The notes below the pieces were generated by a model. The model saw only the letters and a program-made list of their open reading frames with translations, was not told the origin of the DNA and made no database searches. Positions 11,538 through 24,160 of a DNA stretch of 64,000 bases are shown piece by piece. Origin of the DNA: Talpa occidentalis (lineage: Eukaryota; Chordata; Mammalia; Eulipotyphla; Talpidae). How positions within the stretch are numbered: the first letter of the stretch is position 1; each line of letters begins with the position of its first letter. A program made the position numbers and the translations under genes. The stretch is from positions 59,807,361 through 59,871,360 of the forward strand of contig NW_023605194.1 of NCBI RefSeq assembly GCF_014898055.3, in the 5' to 3' direction.

Positions 11538-11731
11538 GTCAATGGTTCTTAAACTTTATCATATATAACAATCACCTGAGATGCCATTTAAAAAAAAAAA
11601 AAAAAAAAAACCAACATGATTCCTTGACCCTACCATGCATTCTGATTTAATGGGTACAAGGTGAGAACCAGAGATTTACATATTTATGCAGTACCTCCAG
11701 GTGATCCTATGCAGGTGGTTTCGCAGCCACA
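11538..11731 (+). mobile_element. MER5-type hAT transposon remnant
   Basis: AATGGTTCTTAAACTTTAT at the left end and AGGTGATCCTATGCAGGTGG near the right resemble the MER5A consensus ('cagtggttctcaaactt ... aggtgatgctgatgctgctgg'). An A run at 11588-11610 interrupts it. Ancient and inactive. Confidence 0.7.
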
Positions 11732-11764
11732 GGATAAAAAGTATCCTATGACTTCCTTCTCTAC

Positions 11765-12035
11765 CATTTGTCACTTAACTAATAATTACTGAGCACTAGT
11801 CTGGGCTAAGTTCTATATATCTTTGAAATCGAATTCAAGCATGAATAGTAGCTAAATTAGATTTCCTTTTGCTTACCAAAAAAGCTTAGTTTAGGTTTAT
11901 TCTTGCATTAAATAGCCATATTACAATGATTGCTCTACTTGTCTGTCTTCTGCTAAATGATGGGCCTGACAGAAAGCAGATGTTTCCAAGAAATACTTGC
12001 TAAATAAATGAGACTACTAAGTGAGTAAATGAATG
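11765..12035. repeat. Diverged L2/MIR-like fragments
   Basis: AATTACTGAGCACTAGTCTG (11780s) resembles the antisense 'tatttactgagcacctac' segment, while ATACTTGCTAAATAAATGA (about 11990-12010) resembles a forward L2 tail. Both are short and weak. Confidence 0.35.
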
Positions 12036-12358
12036 AAATGATTTCTAATATGGACTTCAGGTAATAATGGCTTTGTCTATACTACTATTTTCACCTCCCA
12101 AACCCTCCTGTTACAAGAAACGGGTTATTACAGGTTATTGATTTTTTTTTACTTTATCATGTTGACTAATAATCGATTAAATTAGAAGTTAATTTGGGTT
12201 AATAAATATTTTCCTTTTAAGATGAAAAGCTTTCTAAAAGGTAAAATAGTTAACTGCGCTTTTTACTGCAACATAGATGTTTTAATCATATTGCTTTCCT
12301 TCTCATACTTACTTTCCTAACTTCCCTGCTGCTTTTATAAAATTTTTGGTATATTAAG

Positions 12359-12360
<2 letters not shown>

Positions 12361-12398
<38 letters not shown>

Positions 12399-12690
12399 GA
12401 GGCATGCTTTATTTATTTATTTTATTTGTTTGTTTGTTTTGTTTATACATGCACTGGGTACAGTCAGAAGTGCGGGAGGGTGAGAGAATTCACCAGAGCC
12501 AGAGCGGGGAGCAGAGCAGGCAGAAGGACCGAAGTACACTGCTGAGGGGAGCAGCGGGCGTCAGGAGAGGTCTGCGCGCCATGTGGGACCCTCCTCCGGT
12601 GGCCAGGAAGCAGCCGGGGATCGAACCGGCGCCACAGAGACCGCAGCTTCGCAACCCAGCGCTCAACCGCTGCGCCACCGGGGAGGCCCA
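12361..12690 (-). mobile_element. Full-length tRNA-derived SINE, type A
   Basis: On the minus strand it runs from GGGCCTCCCCGGTGGCGCAG through a B-box-like GGTTCGATCCCC to the GTATAAAC/AAATAAA tail, which ends in a T run of about 34 on the plus strand. A 15-bp target duplication (GGTATATTAAGTCTT) lies at 12348-12362 and 12691-12705. Well preserved. Confidence 0.95.
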
Positions 12691-12825
12691 GGTATATTAA
12701 GTCTTAAAGATATTTTAGAATGGATTTTTCTTTAAAGCCTAGACTGCATTTTTTTTCTGTTGAAATAGTCCAAAACAGTCATATATATGAATCACAACTT
12801 TTTGCATCAAGAGTGTTGAGAATTG

Positions 12826-13089
12826 GGGCCTCCCTGGTGGTGCACAGGGTTAAGCACAGCACTGTGAAGCCATCTGCAGCCTCTGAGGCATGAGTTTGAT
12901 CCCTGGTAGCCAAGGAGCTACCCACAGAGTTCACCAGACCTTCCAATCGCTCCCACTGTTCCCCTCAACAGTGTATTTCAGCCAGTCTGCCTGTTCTGTT
13001 CCCCACTCTGTCTCAGGTGAATCCTCTCATTCCCCCAAACCTCTGGCCTGTACCCCAGTTCTTGTATGCATAAAATAATTTTTTTTAAA
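12826..13089 (+). mobile_element. tRNA-derived SINE, type B
   Basis: GGGCCTCCCTGGTGGTGCA head, diverged B box, body ending CCCCAGTTCTTGTATGCA. Imperfect target duplication AAGAGTG(C)TTGA at 12809-12820 and about 13090-13102. Confidence 0.93.
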
Positions 13090-13624
13090 AAGAGTGCTTG
13101 ACTTTCAAAGTTTTATAAAGACCTATCTCAACTCATTTTGTTTAATAGAAAAGAAAAATGAAGTGTTAAATATTTTGGACTTTACTTCAAAATGACAAAT
13201 AAAACTGATATTTTCGAAATGCATACTTTATTTTTGGAAGAAAATAAGCCTATCCTATGGTAACATTTATATGTTGAAAGTTAGGGACAAATGAACATCT
13301 TTTCAGGATCTGTGAATGGCTTCAGTCCACAGGATTGATCATCAGCAGGTGGAAAATTTAGAAAGTTAACATCTGACACTTCAGATTCAGTAGAATTCAA
13401 TAGCATCAAAAATAACTGATGATTGGAAGTTTCTCTTTGATATGAAGCAGAGATTCAATTTTACTCACCATTTACACTGTATTATTTAAGTGGACCTGAG
13501 ATTTCAGTGAGAAGAGTGGAGGAACTTGCTGTGCCTAAAGGACATAATCGTTCTTCAATGACTCACCAACTAAATGAACTTCCTCCTAAATCTGAATTGA
13601 GCCACTCTATTTTACTTCCTGGGT

Positions 13625-13825
13625 TGCAGTAGAGGCTCTGCTACTTGTGTGATGTTGTACAATTACTAAACCCCTCTAAACCTCGGTTTTATTGACTATG
13701 AAATGGAGATAATAATATTACCCAACATGCAGAGTTGCTATGAGGATTAAGTAAGAACTCATTTGAAAGCATTTAGCATAGTATATGGACACGAGTATGT
13801 CTCAATAAATTATAACTACTATTTT
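13625..13825 (+). repeat. MIR SINE, nearly complete
   Basis: GAGGCTCTGCTACTTGTGTG, then AAATGGAGATAATAATA, GTTGCTATGAGGATTAAGTA and a final CTCAATAAATTATA follow the MIR consensus in order on the plus strand. Confidence 0.8.
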
Positions 13826-13847
13826 TTACTATCGTCATCATCAATCT

Positions 13848-14010
13848 TCAGTTTCTTACCCTTTCTAAACCAGTTTCCTTATCTGTAAACTGGAATCACG
13901 ATTGTGTTTATGTCCAAAGAGCAAAAGAAAGGATTAAATAAGTTATATGCTTACTTAGCATCTCTCACTCAGTAATTGCTCAATAAATGTTGCCTATCCT
14001 CTCAACTCCT
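13848..14010 (+). repeat. MIR SINE, 3' part
   Basis: CCTTATCTGTAAACTGGAAT, AAAGGATTAAATAAGTTAT and GTAATTGCTCAATAAATGTTG follow the second half of MIR, directly after the previous MIR and in the same orientation. Confidence 0.65.
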
Positions 14011-14240
14011 GTGATCTTTTATACCTGGAAATTTTATTAGTAGTGGCAATTTAAAATATGAAGGTAAATTAACATTATGAAAAAATTATGACCATTTTTG
14101 TTCTTTCCGCTATAAACCAGAAATTTGTAAAATAGCTTTTTTAGAAGTTTAAAAGTTTTAAAAAATTCATGAGGGTCAAGAAGCTAATAAAGAATTATAC
14201 TCAAATGGTATTTATAAACTTTCAATAAGAATTATGTGCA

Positions 14241-14499
14241 GGGCCTCCCTGGTGGTGCAAAGGGTTAAGAGGCAACCTATGAAGCTATCCACAGTCACTG
14301 CAGCATGAGTTCAATCCCTGGCCAGCCAGGGAACAATCCACATGGTGTAGCATACCTCCCCTGACTCGCCCGCTGCTCCCCTCTGCAGTGTATTTCAATC
14401 TGCCTGTTCTGTTCCCACTCTGTCTCTGGTGGATCCTCTCACCCCCACATCTATGGCCTGTACCCCAGTTCTTGTATGCATAAATAAATATTTTTTAAA
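14241..14499 (+). mobile_element. tRNA-derived SINE, type B
   Basis: Complete head and body with GTATGCATAAATAAATA tail. Target duplication ATTATGTGCA at 14231-14240 and 14501-14510. Confidence 0.95.
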
Positions 14500-14523
14500 A
14501 ATTATGTGCAAAATCAGTGGATT

Positions 14524-14730
14524 AAAAAACCACAGGCTCTTGGTTAAAATCCTGATTCTGCCTAAAATTAAGTATGTAGCTTCTGGTAAGTCATTCTATA
14601 ACTCTGATCTTCAGTTGCTTTTCTTTATAATGAGCATAGTAAGTCTCTCTTGCAGAGTTATGAGGATGATGTGAACTCCTAAATGAATATGAAGAACAAA
14701 TCGTAGTGTCCTACACATATGCTCACCATA
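14524..14730 (+). repeat. MIR SINE
   Basis: CAGGCTCTTGGTTAAAATCC, GTAGCTTCTGGTAAGTCATT and GCAGAGTTATGAGGATGATG track MIR on the plus strand. Immediately follows the type B SINE insertion. Confidence 0.6.
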
Positions 14731-14864
14731 TATATCTATTTATTGTGCATTTATTAGACTTATTATAATTCCAATTCTATATTCATAATATTTTAATTTA
14801 ATTTCAGGTGTGTGAGTAGCTATGCAGAAAAAATATGGTTCCAACTATATCCTCACACAGGGTC

Positions 14865-14910
14865 TTGTATATAGTAGACATTAAACAAATGTTAGTTGAA
14901 TGAAAAAACA
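14865..14910 (+). repeat. L2-type 3' tail
   Basis: TTGTATATAGTAGACATTAAAC followed by GTTAGTTGAATGAA resembles the end of L2 ('gcacatagtaggcgctcaataaatgtttgttgaatgaa'). Confidence 0.45.
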
Positions 14911-15137
14911 AACAAATCTGACCCAAGAGTTTATTATGCAAGAACTGCTATTACTATTTATAAATATGTGTTTTAGAACCTTAATATAAAACAAAATATG
15001 GGTGAGCTTCATGGGTAACATAAAATAAGGTATATTTTCTACCTCATTCACTGCTAGACATTTGCTAGCATTTTAAGGAAAAATGGTTAAAGTATCCTTA
15101 TTTCTGCTTACAAGTTTTGCTGCACCTTTAAGTCCAT

Positions 15138-16115
15138 TCTTTATTTTTTTTTTACATATATACCAATATTTTGTATTTTTTTAACTGATGCAACATTGGC
15201 CTACAACACTATATATTCTTTATGGAGATAGTTTCATATCTCTTCAGATGTATGTTACCACATCACACTCACCACAAAAGTACCCATAATCCTCCATCAT
15301 AGTCCATTGGGTCCCCTTCCCTATTTGTTCCAAAATTCTTACCTTCCCTGTCTCTGGTAGCCTCAATTCTACAGTTAGATTTCCAGGGTGTGTTTTGGTT
15401 TAGTATTGTCTGGCCCTTTGTTTTGTTTCTTTATTTTCCACAGATGAGTGAATTAACAGGTATTTGTCTTTTTCCTTCTGGCTTATTTTGCTTAGCATAA
15501 TCTCCCCAAATTCATCCATGTTGTTACAAATGACAAGGTTCCATCTTTTTATAGCAGAGTAGTATTCCATTGTGTATATATACACCACATCTCCTTAATC
15601 ACCATCTGTCTCTGGGCACTTAGTTTGTTTCCATTACTTGGATATTGTCAAAACTGCTGCAGTGAACACAGGAATCCACAGAACCCTTGGAATTCATGTT
15701 TTTGCATTCTTTGGATAAATGCCAAGGTGTAGAACTGCTAGATTATATGGTAGCTCTATTTTTAATATTTGAGGAACTTCCATACTCTTTTCCATAGGCG
15801 CTGGAGCAGTCAAAATTCACAGCAATGTACAAGATGTACAAAGGTTCTTTTTTCTACACATCTTCATCAATATGTTTTGTTTCTGATTTGATTTTTCCTT
15901 ATTTTTGATATGGACCATCCTCACAGATATGAGGTTGTATCTCATTGTGGTTTTGATTTGCATTTCCCTGATGATAAGTGATGTTAAACATTTTTTTCTC
16001 CATTTTATCGATAAGAGCTCAATACAACTCTTCTGCCCATTTTCAATTGGATTATTTGTTTTCTTTTGTTGTTTTGCATGAGTCCATACCTCTTTTTGTC
16101 CCAGAACATATATTT
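15138..16115 (-). mobile_element. L1 3' end with ORF2 C-terminus, antisense
   Basis: A T-rich start (the poly(A) side) and the ACTGATGCAACATTGGCCTAC 3' UTR are followed by minus-strand sequence encoding a decayed ORF2 C-terminus. Readable pieces include YTMEYYSAIKR and LSKISQKEKDKY (15400-15588). Further right are ORF2 segments complementary to the usual 'caatgagatacaacctcatat' region. Truncated at its 5' end at about 16115; stops and frameshifts are present. Confidence 0.88.
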
Positions 16116-16395
16116 TTGATTCACAGAGCCAGAAAACTTATCATCTTTAAAAACAAGATGTTATTTTGATCACAAAAAGACTGAAAATAAAAACCTAATG
16201 CCATCACAAGAAAATAACTAAAATTTTATGTGATGCTTGACAAGAATAATATTGCTGTATTAATTTTGCAATATATACATATATTAAGATATTATACAAT
16301 TAAAACTAACATGTGACAATAAAATCTCTACTTAAAAAGTAAAATTCACTAAATAATTATAATGTAAAGCTAAGAACATGCATTAAAATGTGCCT

Positions 16396-16655
16396 GGGCC
16401 TCCCTGGTGGCACAGGGGTTAAAGATAGCACTGTCAAGCTATTGCCAGCCACTGCAGCACATTGGATCCCCAGCCAGCCAGGGAGGTGACCCACATGGCA
16501 GAGCAGACCTCTCCTGACTCGCTCACTGCTCTGCTCAGCAGTGTATTTCAGTAATCTGCCAATTCTGCTCCCCACTCTCTCTGGTGAATCCTCTCACCCC
16601 CTGCACCTCTGGCTTACACCCCAGTTATTGTATGCATAAATAAAGAAAACTTTTT
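16396..16655 (+). mobile_element. tRNA-derived SINE, type B
   Basis: Complete head, body and tail. Imperfect target duplication around 16385-16395 (AAAATGTGCCT) and 16656-16668. Confidence 0.93.
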
Positions 16656-16712
16656 AAAAAAGTGTCTTAGTAAAATATCCATGATTCAGGACAACATAAG
16701 AGTTATACTGTT

Positions 16713-16775
16713 CATATCACTATGATATCATAGTTATATCACTATGATATCATATCACTATGATATCTGCATAGT
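16713..16775. repeat. Palindromic tandem repeat of ATATCACTATGATATCAT
   Basis: The 18-20 bp unit occurs about three times. Each unit is close to its own reverse complement (ATATCA...TGATAT), so the array can form cruciforms. Confidence 0.9.
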
Positions 16776-17061
16776 TACACCATGCAGAGTGGACATAGTA
16801 TTAATGCAGAATATTATATCCTCATACCCACCACTCCTAAAATGATCCCATCTGTATTCTGAAGACCTCTTCATTTATTTTCAAATGCTATGAATGTACA
16901 ATGATCTTCAATTTTTCAACACATAGCACCAACACTTTACACTGTTACTATATTCTAATTGGCATTTTCTGTGAAAACACCTAAAAGCTGGTCAGAATTT
17001 CATCTATTAGAAATATATTTAACTTAACTACCAGAATAAATAACTACAGAATCCCTATTTT

Positions 17062-17234
17062 TTAAAAAATATTTATTTATTTTTATACAAGAACTGGGAT
17101 ACAGGCCAGAGGCACACGGGGGTGAGAGCATTCACCAGAGACAGAGCAGAGAGCAGAACAGGCAGACGACAGAAATACACTGCTGAGGGGAGCAGTGGGC
17201 GATACAGGAGAGGTCTACCGCACCATGTGGGATT
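17062..17234 (-). mobile_element. Body-only SINE (head missing), type B-like
   Basis: Contains the tail and body up to CCCACATGG on the minus strand but no tRNA-like head. A perfect 17-bp target duplication (17045-17061 and 17235-17251) shows that it inserted in this short form. Confidence 0.92.
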
Positions 17235-17464
17235 TACAGAATCCCTATTTTATACCGTATATAACATGAGGTACTGTGGAGGTACGTAAAGAAATATAGG
17301 GCACAGCTACTACTCAAATAACTGCAGTTGGGAAGAGAAAACTGGAATAAACTACTATCTAGAAAATAAGTAAGTACTAACTGAATGATGTTCATGAAAA
17401 ATACAAAACAAAAAAGAGTAATTAACATGGACAGTGATAATAAAGATAATGAATGCTGAGTGAA

Positions 17465-17645
17465 TACTACCTATGGTTTCTCACTAGTCTAAATGTTTCA
17501 TTACTATTAACTTATTAAGCACTCAATAACCAAGGACCTTTTATTTTCTCCATTTCATGGATTAGGACAAGGAATCATGGACCTAAAAGAATATTTTCAT
17601 GGTCACAGAGCAAGTGGATAGTGTAACCTGGTTTCAAATCAATGC
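17465..17645 (-). repeat. MIR SINE, antisense
   Basis: TTCTCCATTTCATGGATTAGG, GTCACAGAGCAAGTGGATAG and CCTGGTTTCAAATC read as the complement of MIR. Confidence 0.6.
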
Positions 17646-20600
17646 CCTTGTTTCAATAGAAATGACTCTATTGAAGAGGGAGAATGGAATTGAGTCTTGA
17701 GGGAAAGGCTCAGAATTCCCACATTTGTTTTTATTTACATGATGCACCAGGGAATCCAGAGACCATTTACTTGGCTCAACCACATGCTACAGTATAACCG
17801 TGGTCAGGGTGCCTGCCTCAAGCTTCTGTGCCAACATCTGTAACATCCCATCCATGATCACTAAGACCACTTTCAATTCCATAATTCTCTCAATGTAATT
17901 TAAATAGGACAAAATAAATATGGAAGGACTAACCACAAAGGGAGAAACAATGAGCAGAGGTGTGCATGTTAAATGAGATCAAGCAATCTGAGTCAGCTTC
18001 CAGTGTTCTATGCAACAAAATTTACAGCATCTGCCACAGAATCTTCTTGACAGATACTGTGTCCTGAAAGACATATACCAGCTACCGAAGAAAATTAACA
18101 AACAAAGCTTCTAGAGTTCCGTTTGCTCTGAGTATTATCAAGATCACATGACTATGGTAAATAAAGATAGACATCTGGAGCCCCTCTCCTAGGGAGAAAG
18201 TTTTTCTTGGCTCTCTGCAAACCCAGAATCTCAGTAAACTCCTTAGAGAAGAGCGTAAGATGCCAAATGTTCCTTTTATGTAGTGCCTCTTCACTTCATA
18301 ATAGCACTTTCCAGGCTTCTGAGGAAAAACTTCATTTTTGTTTTTTCTGGATTACACCAAGATCCTGAAGAGGCCATGACTCTATGGGAAGGGACTACAG
18401 AGTAACAGTTTGTGTTAATATCTTAATGCAACCCAAACTCACACAAAAAGTGGTTAAGAGCAATAAAGTTAAAATGGCAGCTACTTCTGCTTCATTCGTA
18501 AATAATCCAGAATCCTCTTCAATTTTCACCTTGATCTTTTCCATCTCAGTTCTGTTAGAGATTCTGAATTTTGAATTTGTCTGAGTTGTGCCCTCGGAAT
18601 GTGGTAACTACCTTTCATTTTCTTGGGTTATCTAAGAAATTTCATACAGAAACACATATAGGGTTTTTTCATGTCTTTATGCTAGGGTTTAGATAACAAT
18701 CACAGTTTACCTTCAAGGATGCCACATTCACTCTTGAGCTCCAGGTATGAAATAACTTGCCATTTAAAAATTGACTGTGTTTCAAGTTATTTCCTGAAGG
18801 AATATCTTGTCATAATTTTATTTATCAATTTGTTCCAGTTATGTTTTGAAGGAATAAAAAGTAGATATGGAGGAAAATATTTTTGAGCATATACATATTT
18901 AAGCAATCATATAAGGTATTGAAGGAATTATTCTGTCTGGTTTTATCAATGAAAAAGTCACTGTGAAATAAAACATTTCATTAAAGGAATGTAGCATTGT
19001 TTGTCAAGATGAAAAAGTATAAAAAAAGCTTTATGGTTTTATGATCTTCTAAAGTTACACATGTATGTTTTTCTTCTTTGAATCTGTGTCATCAGAAATA
19101 ACCCATGGCTAGAAGTGGTTAGTTATAATTAAAAGACCCTTCATAAGGAGGAGACTGAGGGCAGCCAGTAATGAATAAACACAGCTGGCTCTGTTAGCCT
19201 TTCATTTCCTCTTCAGTGTTTATCATATAGTGAAAGAAAATGACATTAAGTATTTAGAGTCTTGGACTAAATCAACTCAGAAAATTCTATACTCCTGATT
19301 TTCTATTCACATTGTACTAAACTTGGGAGCAAGAGAAGACAGAAGCATGAAGAACACTATCAGTAAGGACCATGAGACAAACAAAAGCTTAATTACACAC
19401 TTTCCTTTTCTATCAGCAGAGTAACTTTTGTTTTAGAGGTTAAATATATTCAAGAAGCTAAAACAAGATCCAACAAATTTCAGTTAGTATTAACCATCCT
19501 AATGATTGTCAAACATTTAACAATAAGTACTATTTTCAAAGACGGGAGAAGATTCCCATTGTTCATTTTAAATACTTCATATGACTATGACACTTAGACA
19601 CTACAGTCATATATTTTCTGAGAAGCAATAAAAGTCTACATAACTATTAAAAGAAATTAATAAGATGGCAAATTTCTGTGGAGAAAGACCAAAGTTGACC
19701 CTTCTTGAATACATGAAGATAAATTATTCTAATGTCTATGTAAATAATTTAAATTTGTTTTGGTTATGTTTTTCACTTAAGCAGCTAACCACACTGAAAC
19801 ACACTCAGGTCTTTCTATGGTATCATGAATGTCACCATATTAAAGTCCTTGAGGAAACATACTGTAAAATTTAAATGTCTGAAAGAAGCCAAAACAATGA
19901 GGAAATATCAACTTTTTAATAATTCTGGTCCATTTTTATGATTTTTTAAAAATTTAACATTGATGTTTGGTGCTAAATTAAGTTCTTTTCCAGTTACCCT
20001 GTTTTCAAGGAAATGATAATCAACATTTTAAAACTACATGGGGCTTTATCCACTGCCTGCCTTTAGGTGTAGATTAAGTTCCTTTCATATATTTCTTCTA
20101 AAGATGAGGAGTGGGCCTCTCTTGCCAGAACATTTGCAATTAACTTCAAATATACTGATTTTTCATGTGAATTTATGACTCACACTAAACTCATTATCAA
20201 TATGTATACCACCATTTATGTATACCACTATTTCATAAGGCAATGCTCATTAAATAATTAGAAAAATATCAATTTAAACTTGTAGCATAAATATAACTAT
20301 CAATGAGAATCTTCCCATTTTCCCCTAGAAGTATCTAAAAGCAATAGTGACTGCTAGAAAATAAAATTCACTTTTTGCAAAATTAGGAGACAGGTATAAT
20401 CTGCAGATTTTAAAAGTTGTGTGAATTCTGAGATCAGAAAATGATGGTAAAAAATGAGAAGAAACAGAGAGACTGTGGTGGAAAATGGGCATAGCAACTA
20501 GAGATCTCAGAAAAGGGCAGTTCTTTCTGAAGGTATGGAGCACAGATTGATATGAGGAAATGTATTTGATTAATGGAAACAATTATTTATAGAAGTAGAA

Positions 20601-20771
20601 GAGGTAAGGATATATGCAAAAAACACAAAATCACACAGGGGTGGTACATTTGTAGAAAGCAGTCTCCATGGTAGCAGAATATAAGAGAACATCTATGCCA
20701 TAGAATTAGTGACACTGGAAAAATATCCCTCTCCCCGGCCAGTCTCTCAACACCTCCTTCTTGTCCAATAC
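17646..20771. other. Unassigned intronic sequence
   Basis: About 3.1 kb of AT-rich DNA with no recognised exon, RNA gene or intact repeat. Small open frames (18082-18294, 18384-18584, 19665-19874, 20325-20582) have no family resemblance. Confidence 0.45.
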
Positions 20772-20787
20772 AGAAATGCAAGTTTTC

Positions 20788-20973
20788 TTGGCGCGCAGAC
20801 CTCTCCTGCCACCCGCTGCTCCCCTCAGCAGTGTACTTCGGTCCTTCTGCCTGCTCTGCTCCCTGCTCTGGCTCTGGTGAATTCTCTCACCCTCCCACGC
20901 TTCTGACTGTACCCAGTGCATGTATAAACAAAAACAAACAAACAAATAAAAAAAAAAACTTTAAAAAAAAAAA
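20788..20973 (+). mobile_element. Body-only SINE (head missing), type A
   Basis: Starts at TTGGCGCGCAGACC, the body junction of the type A SINE, and runs to an A-rich tail with AAACAAAC units. A 16-bp target duplication AGAAATGCAAGTTTTC at 20772-20787 and 20974-20989 shows that it inserted without a head. Confidence 0.93.
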
Positions 20974-21079
20974 AGAAATGCAAGTTTTCAGAAATGAAAT
21001 TGTTAGACAAAGGAGATGAAATCTGTTCTGGCAAATACATGAAAGAATTATAAGAATAAAACAGTCATCCAAGAAATAT

Positions 21080-21346
21080 GGGCCTTCCTGGTGATGCAGG
21101 GAGTGAAGACAACCTATGAAGCTATCCGCAGCCACTGCAGCACAAGTTTGATCCCCAGGCCAGTGAGCTACCCACATGGTACAGCTGACCTCTCCTGATT
21201 TGCTCACTGCTCCCCTCAGCAGTGTACTTCAGTCAGTCTGCCTGGTCTTATCCCCACTCTGTCTCTGGTGAATCTTCTCACTCCCACACCTCTGGCCCGT
21301 ACCCCAGTTCTTATATGCACGAATAAATCCTTTTTTTTTAAAAAAG
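21080..21346 (+). mobile_element. tRNA-derived SINE, type B
   Basis: Complete. A 21-bp target duplication with one mismatch lies at 21055-21075 and 21348-21368, the longest in the window. Confidence 0.95.
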
Positions 21347-22713
21347 GAATAGAACAGTCATCCAAGAATAAAGAAAAAAATTTTAAAACTAAGAAGAAAA
21401 TAGAATATGCAAAAAAAAAATCATGCCAAGGGAAACAAAAGGCCAAGTGAAGAGAAAAAAATAAAGAAAATTAAACAAAAGAAGGGGAAATGTGAAAAAA
21501 AAAAAGCAGCAAGTTTTGAGCAAAGGAAAAAGACTTGCAGAGGCAGAAGTTGACAGAACAAAGAGAACTGCTGTGAAGGCACCATCAGTCATCCCTGTGC
21601 ATTGTCACAGATAAACATAATCACTCTACGAAAGTCCAGAGCCTCCCCTCGCACTACCCCCAAACATCCACAAATGTCCTACTGAGTGCACGTGTTATAA
21701 CATACACATGTAAAGTGAGTGAATGGGTCTCTACAACTGAATGAATATGTATTATACATATACACATGTATACACAAAGATCTGACCTTACTTAAGACAA
21801 TCTCTAGAAAAATCCTAAGAAAATATTAGGAAACAAAATTCAGCATTCAGATATCAAAGATTATTCAATACTAGAAATTCTGGTAATATAGTAATCATAG
21901 GAGAAAAATAACAAAATGATTTTACCCATGAAAGGCAACTAATAAAATTCAACTGCATTCCTTGATTAAAAACAAACATACTCAACAAAATAGAAATAGA
22001 TGGATATTCCTCTAATAAAATTTGATTTTTTTGCCCTTAATGAGAAAAATCTCAATAAAGTTAAGCATGACATTTGGGAACAATGTGTTCATACAAAATA
22101 ACACTGTTAGATTTATGGAGATTAGAAAGAAGGAGGTAAATAGACTATTCATATTTTTAAGTGTTATACAAAAACTAGAGAAAAGAAAAACTAGAGATGA
22201 AACTGAAAACTTACTGCGACTACTAACATACAGACTTACAAAATTAATATAAAAATCAGTACCATTCATACACGATTCTTAAAGAGTTGGAGATTTAGAA
22301 CATATAATAAAAGAGAAAATATCTACTGAATGCAATTAGAGATGTAAGAAATAGAGTTAAACTTAACAAACAACATTCAAGGTACATATAAGGAAACAAT
22401 TTAACAAGATTGAATGATGCCAAAGAAGTCTTAACCCAACAAAAAGACATCCACTTCAAATTCTTGGAAGAAGATGACTCTACATTACAAAGCTGTGGTT
22501 CATCTCATGATAATGTATAAATGTAATGTGATTCCAATACAAAATTTTAACAGGAGTTCTTAAAACTAATTGTGGGGCTAGACAAGCTAGTTCTAAAATT
22601 TATATGAGTAAAACCAAGAGATTACCCAGGAAAGTTTTAATATAGAAAAGAGAAGGAATTCACCTACTAGATATAAAAAAATTATAAATCTTTATAATAA
22701 AAACAATGTGGCA

Positions 22714-22985
22714 GGCCTCCCCTGGTAGCACAGCAGTTGAGCACTGGGCTGTGAAGCTGCCCGCAGCCTCTGCAGCACTGGTTCAATTCCTGGCCGCCAG
22801 CAAGGGTCCCGCATGGTGCACAGACCTCTCCTATCGTGCCCGCTGCTCCCCTCCGCAGTGTACTTCGTCAGTCTGCCTGTTCTGCTCCCCACTCTCTCTC
22901 TGGTGAATTCTCTCACCCTCCCGCACTTCTGACTATACCCAGTGCTTGTATAAATAAATAAATCTTTAAAAATAAAACAAACAAA
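22714..22985 (+). mobile_element. tRNA-derived SINE, type A, nested in L1
   Basis: Complete head and body with GTATAAATAAATAAATC tail. Imperfect target duplication AAACAATGTGGCA at 22701-22713 and about 22986-22999. Confidence 0.94.
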
Positions 22986-23194
22986 AAAAAAATGTAGCAC
23001 TAGCACACGTAAAAAATGGAATCGAAAAAAAGTCCAGACATGGAGACAAAAAAATTGGAATTTTGTATATGATGAAGGTAGCATTGCAGAACAAATGAGA
23101 AAGTAGTTTGGGCACAGTTAAGGAATTTAGTAAAAAATTATGTTGGATTTACCCCTAATTCCTTACATAAGGATAATGTCCAAATATAAAATGT

Positions 23195-23270
23195 GAGGAC
23201 AGGGAAAAGGAGAAGGAGGAAAAATAGGAGGAGGAGGGAGAGGAAAAGGAAGAGGAAAAATGGAGAAGGT
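23195..23270 (+). repeat. Purine-rich GGA/GAAA repeat
   Basis: About 75 bp of almost pure A and G with GGAGGAGG and GGAAAAGGAAGAGG motifs. Confidence 0.85.
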
Positions 23271-24160
23271 GCCACCACTGTACCACACACAGTCCCAGAC
23301 AGGATATGGAAAAGTTATTTCACAATCTCAAAGTGGGGAAAGCCTTTGTAATGAGACCTCAAAAAAAAAAAAAAAGTCACAGCATAAATGACAGAATCAG
23401 TAAGCTCAACTACAAAAATGCCTAAAGTTTTTTTCTTAGTCTTCATTCTAAAACATCATTCCTTAAACAAGTGAATAGACAAATGGCTTCTATGAATAAG
23501 GTGTTCAATCTTACTTGCACTAAAAGAAATATAACTTACATCTACTTGGAGATACTATTTTTCACCTACTTCACCAAAGAAAATGACAGTTTGGTAACAC
23601 CTCTTTCAGCAAGACTGGAGAGAGGCAGGGAAAGCTATTCAATGCTAGTAGCAGCATAAACTGGTGAAACCCCTAACGTAGACTATCTTCAATAGTTAAC
23701 CAATTAAAAAATCATATTTTTTGATCAGTAATTCTACTTCTAGTAATTTATTCAACAGATACACTCAAAATTACAATAATGTAAAAAATGGTTGCATTTC
23801 TTACAGTTCTACTTGTCACAGCAGAAGATGAATATAACGTTCTATTAGTAGAATTGTGTGCAGGCATTAAATCATGAGACATACTTTTGAGAGAAGAAAG
23901 AAAGCAGTGCATGAATCTTATGTTCTTCCATTTATGTGAAAGGAGCAGGAGACAGCATAGGTTTCTATTGGTTAAAATACACTTAAAATAAATCTCTGGA
24001 AGGTTAGAAAAGAATTATTGGAGAGGAAGCAGGTAGAGATTAGGCATTTTGGAAATGAATGGATAGGGAAAGTGGTGAGAAGAAGACTTTTTATTGGTAT
24101 ATATCATTTTGTAGGTTTATATTCCTGCATTCCCCAAATGCATTTGCTATTTCAAAAAGA

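Larger units (their letters stand above)
21831..24160 (+). mobile_element. Ancient L1 (ORF2 middle to 3' end), interrupted
   Basis: Plus-strand landmarks of L1 ORF2 and 3' end appear in order: AAAATTAATATAAAAATCAG (about 22240), TTCTAAAATTTATATGAGTA (about 22593), GGTAACACCTCTTTCAGCAAG (23590s), ATTCTACTTCTAGTAATTTATT (about 23730), and a final GAAGACTTTTTATTGGTATA (about 24080). Reading frames are destroyed. A type A SINE (22714-22985) and a purine-rich stretch (23195-23270) interrupt or replace parts. The left boundary is uncertain. Confidence 0.7.
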
